Source of the DNA: Atherix ibis
Lineage: Eukaryota; Arthropoda; Insecta; Diptera; Athericidae
DNA: 64,000 nucleotides
NCBI GenBank assembly: GCA_958298945.1
Contig: OY282610.1
Location: 33,363,667 to 33,427,666, forward strand
Direction: 5' to 3'
Part shown: positions 39,861 through 52,030 of the stretch, one piece after another
Layout: each line of letters opens with the position of its first letter
Position numbering within the stretch: the first letter of the stretch is position 1
The notes under the pieces: generated by a model
Told to the model about the DNA's origin: nothing
What the model saw: only the letters and a program-made list of their open reading frames with translations
The model's database searches: none
Position numbers and translations under genes: made by a program

Positions 39861-42380
39861 GCTCTCTGGACTGAGAAGTGAATTCTCCCCTTTATGCTGA
39901 CCTAATATAGGAAAATTATCCACTTTTCTTTCCATTCTACTTTGATCTCCTTATTCCGCTATGCTTTCGCTAAACGGTTCTAATGACATGGCGCTTAGAA
40001 TTGATATTTCGCTACTAACTTTACTTGAAATGATAACAACTAATAAATAAACGATTCCAACGCCAACTGTTGTCGCTGTCGTTGCTTATTTCACTGGTTG
40101 GCTATGTGACAGCATGTATGGGGTTAAGTGAACTTAAAAATTCGCAAAAAGATTGTATTTATCGTCAGATTTTAGGGCTTTAGTTACCAAAAATATTTGA
40201 ACATTTTTCGAAACATTTAAAAAAAAATAAAAATTAATATTGATAGCACATTTATTTTGATTATTTTTCTTTTTCTTTTAATTTGTTATCAATAAAGTTT
40301 ATGAAGAATAAGAAAAAATAGGAACAAATCAACAACCAATACTAGAGCACATGAAGGATAGGCGAAACTCTGGACTTGTTTGCGTTCTCGGCTCCAAACA
40401 GTAAACAAAGTGTCTCCTCGTGAGCCTTTGGTGACTTTGTTGCCTACACTCACAGCCGACAATAGTTCAATATGACCGCCTTGTTTTCATTTTCTGCATT
40501 TAATTCGGTTTGTTGCCATAAAGTTTATTTTTGTTATTGTTTGTTATTCGGTCTTCTTTCACTATATACATTCTGCCTTGATCCATTGCTATATTTAGAA
40601 TATTGTTAACCAGAACGCAAACAAGAAACATCAGTTGTTAGTCCTTTGTTGTTTCTGTTGGCACATTTCTTACTTCGGCCAACTAACCAAACAACCCATC
40701 ATCAGGCGACCCCAACTAACGGACTGTACAAAAATAATTCCAAATAGCGAGCCACCCAAGCAAGCCTTTTATATACTCTACATAAACACTGACGTAGTGC
40801 TCATCTGGTATTTTTTCTTCCATTTTCTTTTTAATAAATTTTTTCCTTATTATCGTTGCTTTTTTATCCATTTTTCGTTGCATAAACTTTTATTAGAAGC
40901 AATTTATTAGACGAGCAACCATCCCATATGCGTGTTGATTCTATCAGTTGGCTTTCATATTGCATTTGATGGGGAAAAAACTAAAGGTCATATCGTGAAC
41001 TTATTTCCTGCTTTTTACGGGTACGCGTACACTGTACTTATTTCGTACGAGTTCATACATACATGCACGTACTCGTATCTTGTACAATTTAATTTTGCAT
41101 GTGGAATGGTCGTATCGATTATGGAAGAGTGTACTTTCAATGATAAGAATTATGTACTAATTAGTGAAAGAATGCATGTAATTAGGGGAGGATGGTTAAT
41201 TAAAACCGAAGAGAGATGATCAGTGAGGGTTGAAAAAAGTAACCCAAAATTATTGGCCTTTCCGAGTTAAATTTTATTCTCAAATAGAAAATGAGAACTG
41301 CAGCTACTTTGAAGATAACTAATAGTACCTCGTAGCGTAAAAGGGTTCAGTACTAATAAATTATGCTACAGGAACGAATAAAAACCCTAATTATTGGGGA
41401 AAAATCTTAGGACGCACTTTTAGATGATATATAATTGTTATTTTTTGCAGATATTTTCCATTATTTTTTGCTTATTTTTTTATTGTATAAAATATTTTGT
41501 TTTTAGCCTTAAATAAGTATTTTATATTATCTGTAAATATTTATTTTTAACTATTTTCGGGAATTCTTATTATTTATTTAAGATTTAATAGGTAGAGTTT
41601 TTCACAACAACAAACTTTTAGAAAATTTCGATATTTTTCCAATGAAAATTTTATTTTTTTAATAACCACCAATATTACCTATCCCCTCACTCTCCCCGCG
41701 AATTCTACGATTCAAACACACGTGCTGTTTTTCCTGACTAAAAAGCATTTTTAATATTAAAAATAAATATTTTTTTTTTCAGAGTTTAATTGAATTTATT
41801 TTATTAAAATTAATAATAAATTTTTTCAATGGATTTCTCAATTGTATTTATTGTATTATAGAATAAATACAATTGGAGCAGGTAAAGCTCGGGGAATTCA
41901 TAAATTTGACTTATGAACAGTTACAACTAGCCTCTAGGTTATATTCCTTATCAAGGGAAAATGTTTTTTAGATGGTATAAAATATTTTTAAAGGGCCGAG
42001 AAATAAAAATTCCCTGTAGAAATTCTCAGGGCCGAAACGCTGTGAAAGACCAACCTTACGCACGGAAGCTCAAATAATCAACTACTGATGAAATATGGTT
42101 CTTTTCTTCAAATAAACCAAAAAAGAAATATGGCCGAGCAAAATTTACTATTTTATTTTGAAGTACAATCGATGAAATTATGTTCTGAAAATACCATCAT
42201 CCAATAAATTCGGCCTTATTTCAAGTATTTGGTGTTCAATATTCAATTTTATTACATCAATAATTACTGGTTTATTGCCAAGGACCAATAATTTTAAATA
42301 ACTTCACAAAAAGAAGTCCAAAAAACAAAAAAATTCTTGGAGGTCATTGCACATTTGCTTTTTTTTTAAATTATCGACTC
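39861..42380. other. Mostly unassigned, with one small repeat fragment
   Basis: 39895-40000 (TTTCCATTCTACTTTGATCT...) resembles 31611-31660 inside a GYVNKQN-group element. 40330-40760 is less AT-rich and could be single-copy sequence. Open frames at 40635-40910 and 40932-41219 have no recognisable motif, and I do not call them genes. Confidence 0.4.
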
Positions 42381-42389
42381 ACCAAAGTT

Positions 42390-42740
42390 TTCACGCGTTA
42401 AATCGATTGTGGTGTGGGCTGTGTGGCTCAAGAAGCCACATATTCACTAAATCAATATTTTCCAATTGAGGCCACAAAAAGTTCGTTATCATTGATCTGT
42501 ACCGCTCACCATTGACAGTAACGGCAACTCTTCCCTCATTTTGAAAAAAAATAAGGACCGATGATGCCATAAACTAAAGCAAACCGTCACTTTTTCGGAA
42601 TGTAAAGATTCTTCATGAATAAATTGTGGATCAGCTTCAGCTCAGTAACAAAAATTTTGTTAATTCACCGATCCACAGAGATGATAATGCGCCTCATCTG
42701 AGAAGATGATTTTCTAGGAATTTTTTTTTTAAATAACGAT
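42390..42740 (-). mobile_element. GYVNKQN-group transposase relic
   Basis: Minus strand from 42725: KIIFSDEAHYHLCGSVN*QN (first catalytic Asp), then SLHSEKVTVCFSLW, a frame change into FFKMREELP/VNGERYR and, near 42440, NIDLVNMWLL where the WFQQDG motif would follow. Truncated there. Confidence 0.7.
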
Positions 42741-42869
42741 AATTTTGGTAAAAAATTTAATATTTTTTAAGAGTTGTTGATGCGTGTACCTTTTGATAAA
42801 TAAATTCCAAACCTTACTAAATACAACTGATAGTAACAAAAGATGATCTAATTTCAAATATGGCCGCAC

Positions 42870-43210
42870 GGTTTATTTGAGAAAACAGATCAATATCATG
42901 AAAAGACCCTACATGACAACGTCACCTGCCACACGGCCATTTCCATCAACGAGTTTTTCTCGGAAAAACGGATTTCTGTGGTTTTCCAGGTACCCTATTC
43001 ACCTAACCACAGTCTGTGTAATTTTCTTTAGTTTCCCCAGATCAAAAGACACTTGAAACGAGCTCATCTTCGTACTATCGATAATATCCAAAAGAGTGTA
43101 GTCGAGGAACTGAAGGCAAAATTCGCTCAGAGAGGCCTTTAGTACTGAAAACTGATGAAAATGTGGAAGGACTGAGATCTGTTGTGCCTCCAGAAAATCA
43201 CTGTTTTTCA
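42870..43210 (+). mobile_element. Mariner transposase 3' relic
   Basis: Plus strand: HDNVTCHTAISINEFFSEKR near 42920 (second catalytic Asp), then QVPYSPNHSLCNFL*FPQIK where the third Asp is replaced by Asn, then NIQKSVVEELKAKFAQR. It matches the end of a DD34D mariner distinct from copies A-C. Confidence 0.65.
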
Positions 43211-43307
43211 TGGAAGTTTTTTTTTTTTAAAAGTTTGTAAATAAATGTAAGTAGATACTTGAATGTGCCACCATTCCCGTTGTTTCCCAAGCCATCAAAA
43301 TCCACCA

Positions 43308-43326
43308 ACACCCCCCCCCCCCCCAA
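43308..43326. repeat. Poly-C tract
   Basis: About sixteen C with few interruptions. Similar short C runs occur at 31936-31950 and 54974-54989. Confidence 0.9.
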
Positions 43327-43445
43327 CACTATTGTCTTCGGTAAAGTCTTTTTTCTCAAGTGAATAGTGTGTGAGGGGGGGACGGCTGGGGAATAACAGG
43401 AATAGTGGCGGATTTATTTTTTACGGATTTTACAACAAGTTGAAA

Positions 43446-44408
43446 ATGGAGGACCAAACTTTGCATTTTCGCCATATTTTATTGTTTTACTTCTGTAAAG
43501 GGAAGAACGCGCGTCAAGCTTGTGAAAAGTTGTGTAAAGTTTACGGTGACAATGATCTATAAGAGCGTCAGTCTCAATGACGGTTCACGAAATTTCGTGC
43601 TGATGACTTTGATCTCAACGGCGGTCCATGGCCAGGAAGGAAAACCGATGTTGATGACAACAAAATCAAGGCATTAATTGAGTATAAAAAGCGTTACACG
43701 ACGCGAGAGAATGTACAAAAATTGAACAGCTATCATTCCATCGTTCACGTGCTAGGATATGTAAACAAGCTCGATAATTGGGTTCCTCATGCACTCAAAG
43801 AAGCTCATTTGACGGCATGCATAAACATCTGCGACGTACATGAACATCAAGCGATAGATAAGTGGTCTCGGCGTGATGATTCTCCTCAAATGACATCAAA
43901 AGTGGACATTCATCAAAGGAAGGTTATGATCTCACTGTGGTGGGATTTTGCAGCTGTTGTGTTTTTTGAGCTTCTACCAAACAATCAATTGAGAAATATA
44001 CCGCGGCAATTGCACAGTTTCAAAGAATCCATCACGCAGAAACGTCCGGAGTTCGTTAATCCGAAAGGAGTTGTCTTCCATCACGACAACGCAAGACCCC
44101 CCACACACACACACATTTGATCACCCGTCAAAAAATATTGGAGCTTGGATGAGACGTGTTGCGACCTTGCACCATCAAATTTCCACTTTGTTCGATCTCA
44201 TCAAAAATCCTTACATGCTATGACCGTCAATTCAGATGAGGCTGTAAATCAGCACCTTGTTCAGTTTTTGGCCGATAAAGAAAGTTCATTCTATGATCAA
44301 GGAATTATGAAGATTTACAAGAGATTACCGAGCAAAATGGGCAATACATCATCGATTAATCTTTGTTCTTTATATAAATACATACACAACTTAAAAAATG
44401 CGTTATGA
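43446..44408 (+). pseudogene. Mariner transposase pseudogene lacking first catalytic Asp
   Basis: One reading frame with stops at 43560-43562 and 44118-44120, plus others near 43580. It starts MEDQTLHFRHILLFYFCKGK, then ACEKLCKVYG (helix-turn-helix), LDNWVPHALKEAHLTACINI (linker), then jumps to VDIHQRKVMISLWWDFA, so the TGDEKW segment with the first catalytic Asp is deleted. GVVFHHDNARP (second Asp) is kept. The third motif reads DLAPSNFHF, Asp to Asn. It ends with DQGIMKIYKRLPSKMG and SSI. Resembles mauritiana/cecropia-like mariners. Confidence 0.85.
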
Positions 44409-44411
44409 TTA

Positions 44412-45680
44412 TTATCGACAAGCCAAAAGTTGCAACCTTCCAGCACTGATTCGCCTATATATAACTACCCAAGGAATACAATAAAATTATTGTTTATAAA
44501 AAAATGACTCTCCGCTAAGTCCTTCTAAAAGTAAAAATAATGTATTTTCTTATTAAACGAACTTATCGAAGAGTACTCGTAATTTATCGTCAACTAACGA
44601 ACTTAGGTGCTTCCGGTTCATAAAGACAAAGGCAAAATTTGAAGTTTACACTAAAAACTACTAATCATATTAATCAGATTAGCGCCAGTAATTAAAGTAA
44701 TTAATTTAAAAGTCATGAACACTTTTAATATATTGCACATAAAAATATATCAAAAAAAAAAAAAAATATTGTAAGAATAATAACAAAAAAACAACAACTT
44801 TTCTTGGATAGTGTTCATTAAATGTATGTACACACGTGTATATACCAAACCAACCCCCCTCTCCCCCCATACACCCAACAAAATTATTTATGAGTAAGAT
44901 ATATATGAGCTGATATAGTCAATTTGGGGCTCTATTATTATATCCGCCAAATGACTTAATAAAATGTCAAATTGATCATTTCTCAAAGCACTCAATTCAT
45001 TTTGCTTTGAATTATATTTTTCGGTGCCCGATTTTTGTACACTTATTTGTATCCAATTTTCAGCTCCAAGGCTAGACTAAATTGGCCACCCAATGTATAT
45101 ACTATACAGTATACATACGAGTCTGAACAGTCACTTATTTTATCAAATTTTCTTATGCTCTTTTTTGGGGTTTCTTCTTCCATCTTTAGACGAGCTTTTA
45201 ACATTTTAACTTTGAATTGTCTTCAAACACATACGAAAAGTTTACATTTAGAATAAGTTTATTTTTGTTTTTAACTCTAAGTAATTACCAATTTTTCATT
45301 ATTTTTTTTCTATTCTTTTTTTTTTCTGGCATTCAACAAAATATTGTAACTATACGTACATAGATCGAGTCGGTTTTTGTACATTTTCATGCTCGTAGAA
45401 AAGTTTTCAAAGCACACATAAATGGACAGAAAATCTCCCAAAATAAGTTTTAATAAACTTCAATATAAACTTCTACTGATCAATTAGAAACTTTCCATTT
45501 AACAGAAAGTTTGCAATTTATTTATTTCAAAATGTCTCTGTTCTTATTTCTTAATCGCTCTAGTAGTCTTTATTTGTCTTTGGTTAATTTAGAAGTTACA
45601 ATATTTACGAAAGAATTATTCCACAGTTAGTCTGTGGAAACCATAATATTCTACCATTTCGCTGAAACAAATTATTTTCT
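44412..45680. other. No genes recognised
   Basis: AT-rich with short homopolymers. An open frame at 45035-45256 has no known motif. Confidence 0.45.
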
Positions 45681-45684
45681 AATC

Positions 45685-45990
45685 GAATCTTACCGCAGAG
45701 AAGTTTGTGACCAATTAGCTCGGCGGACGAGACTGTAATCAGTCGCGCCAATCCGGCAGTGAATCAATTTTGAGCGATAGTCTCGCATCCTTGTCTCTTC
45801 GGGTAAACCGGTTGTTCTCGATTGAATTCGGCTTTGGTATCAGGAATTATGACTAGGCAATTATTAGAAGTGATAAAGAGAGAGAAAAATGTCAGTGTAC
45901 TTTTCTCTTAATTAGCTCTTGCTTGTAATGATTTGGGAAACGCGAGTGAGTAGTCAACACTCGGATTGATCGGTTCGAAAAGATGATTCA
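45685..45990. other. GC-richer island of unknown origin
   Basis: GCTCGGCGGACGAGACTG...CGCGCCAATCCGGCAGTGAA...CTTGTCTCTTCGGGTAAACC stands out from the AT-rich surroundings. No frame, RNA fold or repeat family recognised. Confidence 0.4.
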
Positions 45991-45999
45991 GGTTAAACT

Positions 46000-46595
46000 G
46001 ATGAGCATTCTTGGCGTAAAGGGTATTAGGTGTTCTAATGAGTCTAAGGATTCCGTAATTACAGCGGTGTTCTAATGAGTCTAATGATTCCGTAATATTT
46101 TTGCCTTCTATTAATTTTATCGCTTGATTTTTGTATCCCGTCTAGTAAGTGCAATGACGTTTCAGAAGTACCTGCCCTTACATGAGAATTACAGTCCAGC
46201 TTGGGGCTAATATATGCCTTGAATATATTAACTAGATCAGATAGAGTGAAAAATTTCTTGCATCGCTTAAGATGACAGTCATACCAAAAATTGAAAATTT
46301 TTCATGGATAATAGCTGGAGATTTTGGTTTTGCTTTGGAAGTGTGTTTTGGAAGTATTAAATTCCACTGTGTTCTTCGAGCCCCATTGTGAAATACTGTC
46401 CATATCGATATTTAATTAGTTTAACATACCATATCCATGGCCAAAGGCCAATAACGTGAATCAGGAAACAAGTATGGAAAATTGAGAGTTCTATAACCAG
46501 CAAAAAAGTGGATTGGATTAGAAGTAATAGAAAATTTATGAAAATTAGAAAAAGGATTGGAGATAGAACCGAATACTGGGGAACATCAGCATTTA
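46000..46595 (-). mobile_element. LINE RT relic
   Basis: Minus strand near 46590-46400 reads ADVPQYSV*SPI, then FLIFINF and CFLIHVIGLWPWIWYVK, the decayed VPQGSxLxPxLFxxYxND region of a Jockey/CR1-type reverse transcriptase. A 37-bp tandem duplication lies at 46029-46095. A mariner begins at 46601, directly after. Confidence 0.5.
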
Positions 46596-46600
46596 TTGGT

Positions 46601-47540
46601 TAGTCGAAAAAGTTCATGGCGCTTTTTCAATAAAATAGAGACGCTTAAATAAGAGTGTTAAAATCAATTTATTCAAACCGATTTAACATCCATTATTATC
46701 GATAATGTGTTGCTATTTTTCGTGCAGAGCCATGATTCTGTCAGTATAGAAATCCTGTGATTTCTGAATCAAGTGGTTTTCACAGGACAAACTGAATCAA
46801 GTGGTTTTCACAGGCCTCTCTGGTTGGTTCTATTAAGACAGTTCTGCAGAAACGAAACAAGTGATAGTCTAAGAATTCTATATCTGGGCTAAATGGTGGC
46901 TCAATCAAAACTTCCCAGACAAGCTCTTTTTTAATTTTTGGGGAGTCATCAAAGATGTGTGTGGTAGCCCGTTGTCGTGGTGGAAGGCAACACCGTTCCT
47001 ATGCATCAATTCTGGCCATTTCCTCTAAATCTTTTGGGGTCATCTCTCGAGTTGTTCATAGTGCAGTACCGGGATAACAATTCATAATGAACGATTCCCT
47101 TCCAGTCGCACCATACATACATCATAACATTTATTGGCCATCAATCCTGGCTTTGAAATTGTTTGTGATCATTCATCTCTCGTTTGCCATGATCTCTTTT
47201 GAACGATGTTCTCGTATTTTATACATTTTCCATCGCCAATTATGATTCGCTTTAGAAATAGCTCGATTTTATTGCGCTTCAGTAGCGAGTATCGCAGCTG
47301 TTAAGTCGATTCATCTTTTTTTTCGCACTCAATTCATGAGGCATCCAAACACCGAATATCTTTTTGAACCCAGCCTTTTACTATTAGTTTAAAACGATTT
47401 GATGATATGGCTGTCTTGTAAAATATGTTCGAGAATTAAAACGATTTCGGTAATTCGTCGACCAGAACAGAGCTCACTTTGGACATCAAAATTTCCAGAC
47501 GAAAGCGAGCGGACCATGTGCGTGTTGCTGATTTTAATAC
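46601..47540 (-). mobile_element. Mariner relic related to 17371-18228
   Basis: The left end TAGTCGAAAAAGTTCATGGC and the next 100 bases match the 17371 copy (AAAATAGAGACG, GAGTGTT-AAATCAATTTATTC). Internal similarity continues to TCACTTTGGACATCAAAATT near 47480. The right inverted end was not found. It includes a 28-bp duplication at 46764-46813. Confidence 0.65.
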
Positions 47541-47699
47541 AGCATCTTCACCTTAAACAGCGCAATTTTTTTTTAAAGCTTGCGAGGCGTTCATGTTTTT
47601 GTCGAAGTGATATTATAAAATATAGCGAATTCTTTCTTTATGCCGGTCTATTTTTGAACCCGAATAACTTTTGATACACCACACCGATTTCAATAAAAT

Positions 47700-48210
47700 T
47701 TTGCATTACACAAAGATTTAAGTGTTACCTTTTAAATGCGTAACAGTTTAAACGTATTAATACGCACAATTTCCCTAAATGGGACTCTAAAAACCCACAA
47801 GTGTCTGCGGAGAAAATCTTATATCCCCGAAAAGTTACTGTCTGTTGTGCATTTTGGTTTGAAATTGTCATTGCTTCGTATTTCTTTGAACCGTTAAAAA
47901 CTGAGCGTGGAATTATCGTAAGATAGCCGATATAAAAAATCATGACTACACAGACAATATTCAATCTTTCAACTATTTAAAAACGTCAAGTAATGGCCGA
48001 ATAACTGATTGAAATATTCGGAAAATTATCAAAAATTACCACAAAATGATCGAGTCCTACGAGAAGGGTTGTGGTAGCAATTTGAATAAATTTGTTATTC
48101 TTGAAGCATAATGGGAGCCTTTGGACAATATAATAAAGTAAAAATTTGATTTACATCTGAACTATATGACACAGCTGTGCCTTTCCACAGCACAAATTGG
48201 ATAATTCGAT
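47700..48210 (+). mobile_element. GYVNKQN-group transposase relic
   Basis: Plus strand: WDSKNPQVSAEKILYPRKVT near 47780, then VVHFGLKLSL/CAFWFEIVIASYFF, matching the IWGSENPQ...RKVTVWCAFW core. It ends near 48195 with CACAAATTGGATAATTC, like the ends of related copies. Confidence 0.65.
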
Positions 48211-48589
48211 ATTTTCACGATATGCTACTTGACCGTATGTCGTGCAGATTATTTGACATAAATAAATTTTTTTAAATAGAGATTTTAGGACTCTTTTGCA
48301 AGTTTTGAGTCAGAGTCCATACTTCCCAATTTGTTTAGAACATATCACTGAGGACCTATAAAAAAACTCAATTTTGGTAGTGCCATATTAAAAATAAATT
48401 ATGTGAATAGCGATTGTTTGCGATTTTTAAAATTCTTATTATCGATGTCGGGTGACTCTGGAATTATCTGAAAATAGGAGTTAGTAAAATTTCAGGTTCT
48501 GAATTCCTTAATAAAAAATATTTTCACAGTAATAACATTTGCCGTATTTTTCTTCAAAAAAATGTTCACTTCTCTAGTAAAATATGAAA

Positions 48590-49310
48590 TTACTGAGTAA
48601 GGTTAGCTTCTTCTTATTCGACTCAGATTATTTTCTAGCTTTCCTAAATAAAAATAATTTCTACTGAGAATTTTTCCTAAACAAAAAAATATCCTATTTT
48701 CAAAAAGAAAAACAAATAATATTAAAATACTTTGATGCCTTGCAATATACCCGAGTGCTTAAATATCAGTCAAAACTTTATTTTGAAATGATGCTGAAAA
48801 AAGAGCATAAATCAAAATCTTTTTTTAAAAAATACTTTTGCCCAGACGCATATGAAAGTGTCTCATAAATTTTACATCTAACCAAATGCAATAATACCAT
48901 TTTTAGCAAATAATATGGAAAAATTTTACACCAAATAAATAAAGTGTATTGAAATTAAATGTTTCTGCTTGGAAAGGATTTTTTAACTATATTATGTCCT
49001 GTAGTTTATTTTTAAATTCAAAATAAATATTTTAATAAATATTATATTTCGAGATTTGGTAATGCCAATTGTCCTCAAATAACGTGCGATTTTACACTTT
49101 TGCACTTGTTTTTGTAGCCATACATATCAAATCGTGATACACAAACACAGATAATCGTCAAATATTCGAGAGTATTAAAAAAGCAAAATCCGTCAACTAA
49201 TGGCGGAATTACAGTCCGGAACGTGCAAAAATTCAACAAAAATTATATCAAAAAGATAGACTCCTGTCAAGAGACTATTTTAGATAATTTTATATTTGGC
49301 ATTTAATGGC
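48590..49310 (+). mobile_element. Dispersed repeat, copy 2 (partner at 6890-7690)
   Basis: Colinear with 6890-7690 (CATAAATCAAAATC, CCAGACGCATATGAAAGTGT, CGAGATTTGGTAATGCCAAT, AAAAAGATAGACTCCTG). The matching 3' terminal motif GCAAATTGGATA is displaced to 50965, beyond the 49.3-kb repeat and mariner C, so the copy was probably split by them. Confidence 0.65.
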
Positions 49311-49319
49311 AACGATTAT

Positions 49320-49620
49320 TGAAGGTCTGAAGAAAAAAAATAATATTATTTTTAGGGTCCGAAATATAATTTTTATTGGCATTTAGGATTTAGGGGTTCA
49401 AAGAAAAAAATTGAGCATTATTAAAGGTCCGAAATAATTTTAAGGGTCCGAAATAATTTAAAGGGTCCGAAATAAAAAAATAACTCATATTTTATTATTT
49501 GAGACCCTAAAAATAGGATTTCATTCTGAAATTAGGGTCCGAATTCAAAATTTTTTACTATTTGAGGTCCAAATTTAAGAAACTTTATTATTAATTCTAT
49601 TATTTAGGATCTGGTTTATT
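49320..49620. repeat. GGGTCCGAAATAATTT interspersed repeat cluster
   Basis: GGGTCCGAAATAATTT or close variants occur at about 49355, 49423, 49441, 49458 and 49535. Three are in direct tandem with a 17-bp period. Confidence 0.8.
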
Positions 49621-49631
49621 TTAAAATAATA

Positions 49632-50899
49632 CGAGGGTCGCTCAATGAGTCCTTAGAAAATCCGAGAAATTGCACTCGTAGTGTCGGTAAAGTTTTTTTT
49701 AGCATTATCGACATGAAAGCTGTAAAAATTTCAGCTCGATCCATAGCACAGGTCAATTTCTATCGTCGATTAAAGTTAACGACATTTATTTATGCATAAC
49801 AATGGAAAAAAGTGAGTTTAGGGCTGTCATCAAACATCTCCATTTGAAAGGCTTAAGCCCGAAAGAAATCAAAGCCGAGTTGGATGCAGTTCATGGCACA
49901 TCTGCACCTGTGTTTGCGACGGTTTACAATTGGGTGAATGAATTTAAACGTGGCCGTTCAGCCACAAAAGATGAACATCGTTCAGGACGCCCAGTTGAGG
50001 TGTCTACTCCTGAGATCATCGACAATATCCACGATGTGATTTTGAACGATAGGCGAATTAAAGTGCGCGAATTAGTTGAGGCCACGGGCATATCACAAGG
50101 TACAGTCGCTTCAATTTAGCATGAAAAATTGTCTGTGAAAAAAATTTCGGCAAGATGGGTGGCGCGTTTGCTCTCAGAGGAAAATAGGCGCAATCGTGTA
50201 GTGGACTCTGAGGCTATGCTGGCACTCTTTCATCGCAATCCTGCCGAATTCCTTCGTCGATATGTCACTGTGGACGAAACCTGGATACACTACTACACTC
50301 CAGAAACGAAGAGACAGTCATCACAGTGGATTTTCAAGGGTTAACGGGCTCCGAAGAAGGCAAAAACTGTGCCATCGGCCGGCAAGGTGATGGCCACGGT
50401 CTTTTGGGATTCGCAGGGCATCATTTTTATCGACTACTTGGAAAAAGGAAAAACAATAACAGGAGCGTATTACACGTCGTTATTGCAACGGTTGAGTGAG
50501 GAAATCAAAGAGAAACGTCCCCATCTGAAGAAGAAAAAAATCCTCTTGCATCAGGACAATGCGCGTGTGCACACCTGCGCAGTTTCCATGGCCAAAATTG
50601 TGGAATTGAGAATGGAATTGTTGCAGCATCCCGCTGATTCACCAGATTTGGCCCCGAGTGGCTATTTTCTTTTCCCCAATCTGAAGAAAGGCTTGGCGGA
50701 CGACGATTCACTTCCAAAAAGGACGTCATTGCTCAAACGGATGAGGTTTTTGCAGAACTTCCGAAATCCTATTTTTTGGACGGGATATAAATTTTGGAAA
50801 AACGGTTGGAAAAGTGTATAGAACTAATAGGAGATTGTGTTGAAAAATAAACAAACATTTTTTTCCATCTTTTTCTAAGGACTTATTGAACGACCCTCG
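49632..50899 (+). mobile_element. Mariner (DD34D) copy C, best-preserved, pseudogenic
   Basis: Ends CGAGGGTCGCTCAATGAGT and its near complement, TA at 49630-49631 and 50900-50901. The transposase starts at 49802 (MEKSEFRAVIKHLHLKG), followed by helix-turn-helix parts (PVFATVYNWVNEF, ELVEATGISQGT), VTVDETWIHYY (first Asp), HQDNARVHT (second) and SPDLAPSGYF, where the third catalytic Asp has become Gly. One frame with stops at 50117-50119 (TAG) and 50342-50344 (TAA), then a one-base deletion near 50688 that shifts the C-terminus. Full-length would be about 345 residues. It lacks the 7-bp deletion of copies A and B. Confidence 0.94.
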
Positions 50900-50919
50900 T
50901 ATTTATATATACAGTTATA

Positions 50920-52030
50920 TTTTTATAAAAATCTTAATTTAAAATATATTTTATTTAACTCTGTTTTGACGAAGCGCAAATTGGATATAGCTTTTCTATT
51001 ATTACTTTCACAAAGTATTTCCACAAAATAATATAATCTTTGGTATTTCTAACAGAATTATTATTATTTTCGAATTTTTATCAAAACAAAAATATGATTT
51101 CGAATGAAAAAATGTTTGCTTATAAATTGAGAAAACGTGCACCTTTTAATAGCTGCCACCATCATTTCGGAAATAATGTTCAATAAGGAAAAACGAATCA
51201 ATAATTTTCTTAATAATCTTTAACAATAAACTTTAAAATTACTAATATTAAATTAATTGCTCGTATATATAAAATAATTAGCAATAATATTATATCGGAA
51301 GAGTTTTGTTCATTGAAAATTGATTCACAATGCCTTGGCGCACATCAAAAATAATCACGGAAACTTTTCCGAATTTCTGGTATAATAAAATAATTACAAT
51401 TTTATATAATGTTTGATAGTTGACCTCTAATAGGTCTATTATTAACGTTATTACCTTTTATTATCGTTGGGAAAATAGAGTGTCAGTAACCCTGAACCTA
51501 TGGGTATGATAACGAAATCATTAAAATGAAAGTGAAAAGCGAATAGATTCTCACCTGAGCAAATAATCATAAATAAATTCAACTAAGCACAATAAAATAT
51601 TTTCTTTTTCTTTTTTCTTTTTTTTCTTCTTAACAATGAACAACATTTTCAAATAACGAATTGAAAATATGGAAGAGAAAGAAACCACCTACAACAAGGG
51701 TAAATGCGTAAGAAAAAAAATTCCATTTTATCGGAAATGGATTTATTTCCATTATTTTATAGAGAAAAATTGCTTTTAAGCAAAAAACGTGAACAATTAT
51801 CGATAATGGAAATACGAATTATATTTAAGAAAAAAAAAACACAAAAAAAGAATCCTTCAAGGTTGAAAAAAAATAAATTCTTGAATTGATTGCTTTATCC
51901 TTTTTGTGATGGAGTAGATAATTTTGAGTTAAAAGGGTTTTTATAGCACCCATTTTTTATTGATATTTTATTATTCACATAGAAGTTTTTTTTCAATCTT
52001 GCATTTGCTCATATATCATGGTCCCATTTT
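50920..52030. other. No genes recognised; tail of an older repeat at the start
   Basis: 50960-50985 carries the GCAAATTGGATA terminal motif of the interrupted repeat. The rest is AT-rich. An open frame at 51704-51889 is Lys-rich from A-runs. Confidence 0.45.

Noticed and set aside
38821..39935. Minus-strand open frames rich in Phe, Leu, Lys (38821-39009, 39699-39935)
   Set aside because: They are products of the repeat unit in one phase, without any domain.
40635..41219. Two neighbouring plus-strand open frames of 91 and 95 codons
   Set aside because: No recognisable motif and chance-length frames, partly hydrophobic from T-runs. Not enough for a gene call.
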